64,000 nt of DNA from Butyricimonas sp. Marseille-P3923 (lineage in GTDB: Bacteria > Bacteroidota > Bacteroidia > Bacteroidales > Marinifilaceae), in NCBI RefSeq assembly GCF_900184685.1, contig NZ_FXXL01000005.1, positions 186,001 to 250,000 on the forward strand, given 5' to 3'. Below are positions 63,402-64,000 of this stretch, piece after piece; the first letter of the stretch is position 1; the number at the start of each line of letters is the position of its first letter. The notes beneath the pieces are model-generated. The model searched no databases and was not told the origin of the DNA. It saw only the letters and a program-made list of their open reading frames with translations. The position numbers and the translations under genes are program-made.

Positions 63402-63419
63402 TCGTGTAAAGAATATGTT

Positions 63420-63710
63420 ATGACAGCAAAAGACAATGCCGTTATTAACGAGCTAAACGAGAAAATTGAACGACTGATAAAACTATATATATCCTCGCTG
63501 GACAAAAACAGAGAGAAGGATACGGAAATTAAAGAACTCCGTGACCGGATCGAGCGGATGAAAAGCGAGAACATAAAATTACATGAAGAAATCAAAACAT
63601 TGAAGGTGGCGACAGCTATTTCAACCGGAGAAGGAAGTACCGAGGCGAAAAGTAGAATAAGCCAACTTGTGCGGGAGATTGATAAATGTATTGCTCTTTT
63701 GAATAATTAA
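63420..63710 (+). CDS. Small coiled-coil protein, ZapB-like
   Basis: The ATG at 63420 (MTAKDNAVINELNEKIERLI) gives 96 aa; an upstream in-frame non-ATG start would fall on the promoter. Residues 8-70 form a coiled coil with heptads (IERLIKLYISSLDKNREKDT, EIKELRDRIERMKSENIKLH). The C terminus (SRISQLVREIDKCIALLNN) is helical. It lies 2 nt before zapA, the usual arrangement for a cell-division accessory protein in Bacteroidota. The link to ZapB is by context and shape, not by strong sequence identity. Confidence 0.75.
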   Translation: MTAKDNAVINELNEKIERLIKLYISSLDKNREKDTEIKELRDRIERMKSENIKLHEEIKTLKVATAISTGEGSTEAKSRISQLVREIDKCIALLNN

Positions 63711-63712
63711 AT

Positions 63713-64000
63713 ATGAATGATAAACTTACTGTTACTCTAAATATAGCCGGTAGGCCTTGCGTTCTGACCATCGAGAGAGAGGAAGAAGAGGCGATCAGAA
63801 AAGCCGCCCAGCTGATTAATAGTAAGATTGCAAAATATAGGGAAAAGTACGCGAATGCCGATCCCGTCGACTTTCTAGCAGTTACCGCGTTACAATTCAC
63901 GGTAAAAATGTTGGAAGCCGAGAAACAAAACGACGTCGAGCCCGTATTAGAGGAAGTGAGGAAGATCAGCAACAGGCTGGACGGAGTTCTGAAAGAGTAG
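63713..64000 (+). CDS. zapA: Cell division protein ZapA
   Basis: This 95-aa protein is complete, with its TAG stop on the last three bases of the window. It opens MNDKLTVTLNIAGRPCVLTI and continues EREEEEAIRKAAQLINSKIA and AVTALQFTVKMLEAEKQ, matching ZapA. It stabilises the FtsZ ring. It is co-transcribed with the coiled-coil gene upstream. Confidence 0.9.
   Translation: MNDKLTVTLNIAGRPCVLTIEREEEEAIRKAAQLINSKIAKYREKYANADPVDFLAVTALQFTVKMLEAEKQNDVEPVLEEVRKISNRLDGVLKE

Overview
The window is a chromosomal segment of a Bacteroidota bacterium, most like the Odoribacteraceae (Butyricimonas/Odoribacter group). Supporting signs are the SusC/SusD pairs driven by ECF sigma/FecR, promoters of the TAnnTTTG type, a two-subunit KorAB 2-oxoacid:ferredoxin oxidoreductase, an rpoBC/ribosomal-protein cluster with Bacteroidota-type protein lengths, and the order rpsU-xerC-hpf-tuf-tRNA-Trp-secE-nusG. 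The genus is an inference.

Region 1 (1-37137, almost all minus strand) is an accessory block of three trans-envelope signalling and import loci. Each has an ECF sigma factor, a FecR anti-sigma with one membrane span, a SusC transporter with an N-terminal STN signalling domain, and a SusD lipoprotein. Locus 1 (9789 down to 1) adds a Peptidase_Mx1-like lipoprotein without HExxH, a TlpA-like thioredoxin and a subtilase homologue whose catalytic Asp is Gly. Locus 2 (23379 down to 10970) adds a DUF4843 lipoprotein, a PKD-like lipoprotein, a TlpA-like protein, an unrecognised 510-aa secreted protein and a thioredoxin-fold protein. Locus 3 (34506 down to 23510) adds a second HExxH-less Mx1-like lipoprotein and a large zinc metalloprotease with an intact active site. 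None of the three carries a glycoside hydrolase. The cargo is proteolytic and redox, which suggests capture of peptides, perhaps disulfide-bonded ones, rather than glycans. A choloylglycine-hydrolase family enzyme sits between loci 1 and 2 on the plus strand. Upstream of locus 3, and possibly co-transcribed with it, are an 869-aa macroglobulin/plug protein and a cation:proton antiporter.

Region 2 (39424-46510) holds a GH92 alpha-mannosidase lipoprotein, korAB, a CorA metal-ion channel and a DUF3467 protein. Region 3 (46570-60756) is the core transcription/translation cluster on the minus strand: rpoC, rpoB, rplL, rplJ, rplA, rplK, nusG, secE, tRNA-Trp, tuf, hpf, xerC and rpsU. Region 4 (61301-64000) has a small TPR protein, an M23 peptidase and a divergent ZapB-like/ZapA pair.

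Non-coding structure is prominent. There are perfect hairpins at all three fecR-susC junctions, bidirectional terminators whose arms include the stop codons of both convergent genes, a 158-bp imperfect palindrome in a sigma-fecR spacer, an 11-nt periodic repeat upstream of rpsU, and a family of ATTTTAGATTTACGATTT-like repeats at gene 3' ends.
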